A stretch of DNA of 64,000 nt. Origin: Pseudobacteroides cellulosolvens ATCC 35603 = DSM 2933. GTDB taxonomy: Bacteria > Bacillota > Clostridia > Acetivibrionales > DSM-2933. The position numbers and the translations under genes are program-made. Position 1 is the first letter of the stretch. Each line of letters starts with the position of its first letter. The notes under the pieces were generated by a model. It did no database searches, had not been told where the DNA came from, and saw only the letters and a list, made by a program, of their open reading frames with translations. Shown piece by piece: positions 63,747-64,000 of the stretch. Where the stretch lies: NCBI RefSeq assembly GCF_001262605.1, contig NZ_LGTC01000001.1:2709501-2773500 (forward strand), in the 5' to 3' direction.

Positions 63747-64000
63747 TTACTTTTGTGTAACCTCTTCTATATGGCCGGTTTTTACATCTACAATAAACTC
63801 TCTGGCCCCCTCGTTATAAGGGTCATTGCTGCCATCCGGGTAAGCAGATATGGATAGTATAACTTTATACCTTCCTTTATCATCGGTCCCCTGGCAATAG
63901 AGTTGTATCTCACCTATAGATGATTTATAGATTGTGACCCCCGATTCAGCTTGATAATCCGCGTTAGCCTTGAATTTTGCGGCAACCAAGTCAATAGCTT
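63747..64000 (-). CDS. C-terminal part of a hypothetical protein
   Basis: The frame is open to the right edge, so the start lies outside; an internal TTG at 63989 is not a credible start. The visible 83 residues are a small alpha/beta sequence ending GHIEEVTQK, with YKVILSISAYPDG and VDVKTGHIEEV strands that resemble a PepSY-like or similar two-layer domain. I do not recognise the protein. Confidence 0.5.
   Translation of the reverse strand, partial: AIDLVAAKFKANADYQAESGVTIYKSSIGEIQLYCQGTDDKGRYKVILSISAYPDGSNDPYNEGAREFIVDVKTGHIEEVTQK

Noticed and set aside
1..64000. CRISPR arrays, prophage or restriction systems
   Set aside because: No regularly spaced repeats of suitable length and no genes of these systems were seen.

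Overview
The window looks like chromosome of a low-GC, anaerobic, cellulolytic clostridium of the Acetivibrio/Pseudobacteroides/Ruminiclostridium type. This is inference from family content. Two secreted proteins end in dockerin modules (about 24.2-24.4 kb and 47.6-47.8 kb), and one of them also carries a cohesin. There is an NADH-linked multimeric [FeFe]-hydrogenase locus, many strong AGGAGG-type ribosome binding sites, several TTG/GTG starts and an AT-rich base composition. No phage genes, transposase, CRISPR array or rRNA were seen.

Layout. 0-5.1 kb (minus strand): a hydrogenase locus. Its distal part is HydC (NuoE-like), an ATPase, a [2Fe-2S] subunit and the start of HydB. Its proximal part is a putative sensory [FeFe]-hydrogenase flanked by two DRTGG proteins, an RsbW-like ATPase and a PHP phosphoesterase. 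5.4-12.3 kb: a stalk-domain secreted protein, a TGS-type nucleoside kinase, a PIG-L deacetylase, release factor 3 and a SEC-C protein. 12.4-12.8 kb: a complete tRNA operon (His, Gln, Lys) with promoter and terminator. 13.1-19.7 kb: a small membrane protein, NAD synthetase, and a peptide-binding lipoprotein next to a Cache-type histidine kinase and NarL-type regulator. 20-25.4 kb: an M23 endopeptidase with propeller-like repeats, a dockerin protein and a NifB-like radical SAM protein. 25.7-32.3 kb: a frameshifted MMPL exporter, and valS behind a T-box leader that also covers a small membrane protein. 32.8-36.9 kb: a Ser/Thr kinase with an extracellular propeller, an FHA protein and a small HTH-like protein. 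37-39.5 kb: argJ, an orphan CheW and an amidase-domain protein.

39.7-55.1 kb is rich in phosphate-scavenging functions: a PhoP/PhoR-type pair, a secreted endonuclease I, a purple-acid-phosphatase-like enzyme with cohesin and dockerin, a zinc phospholipase C-like protein, and a PiT transporter with its DUF47 partner behind a possible Pho box. In the same stretch lie an auto-regulated XRE/membrane-protein pair, a degenerate receiver, an agmatine-deiminase-like exported enzyme and a ClpE-type unfoldase. 55.2-64 kb holds uvrA and a run of secreted proteins: PPC repeats, a stalk domain, a coiled coil, and a papain-like protease with two crystallin domains.

Non-genic structure worth attention includes a short interspersed repeat (hairpin plus conserved tail) in at least three intergenic regions, a 35-bp sequence present as a facing inverted pair at 39.7 and 49.0 kb, a two-block element before prfC and before a small membrane ORF, and two single-base frameshifts, each in a short G/C run.
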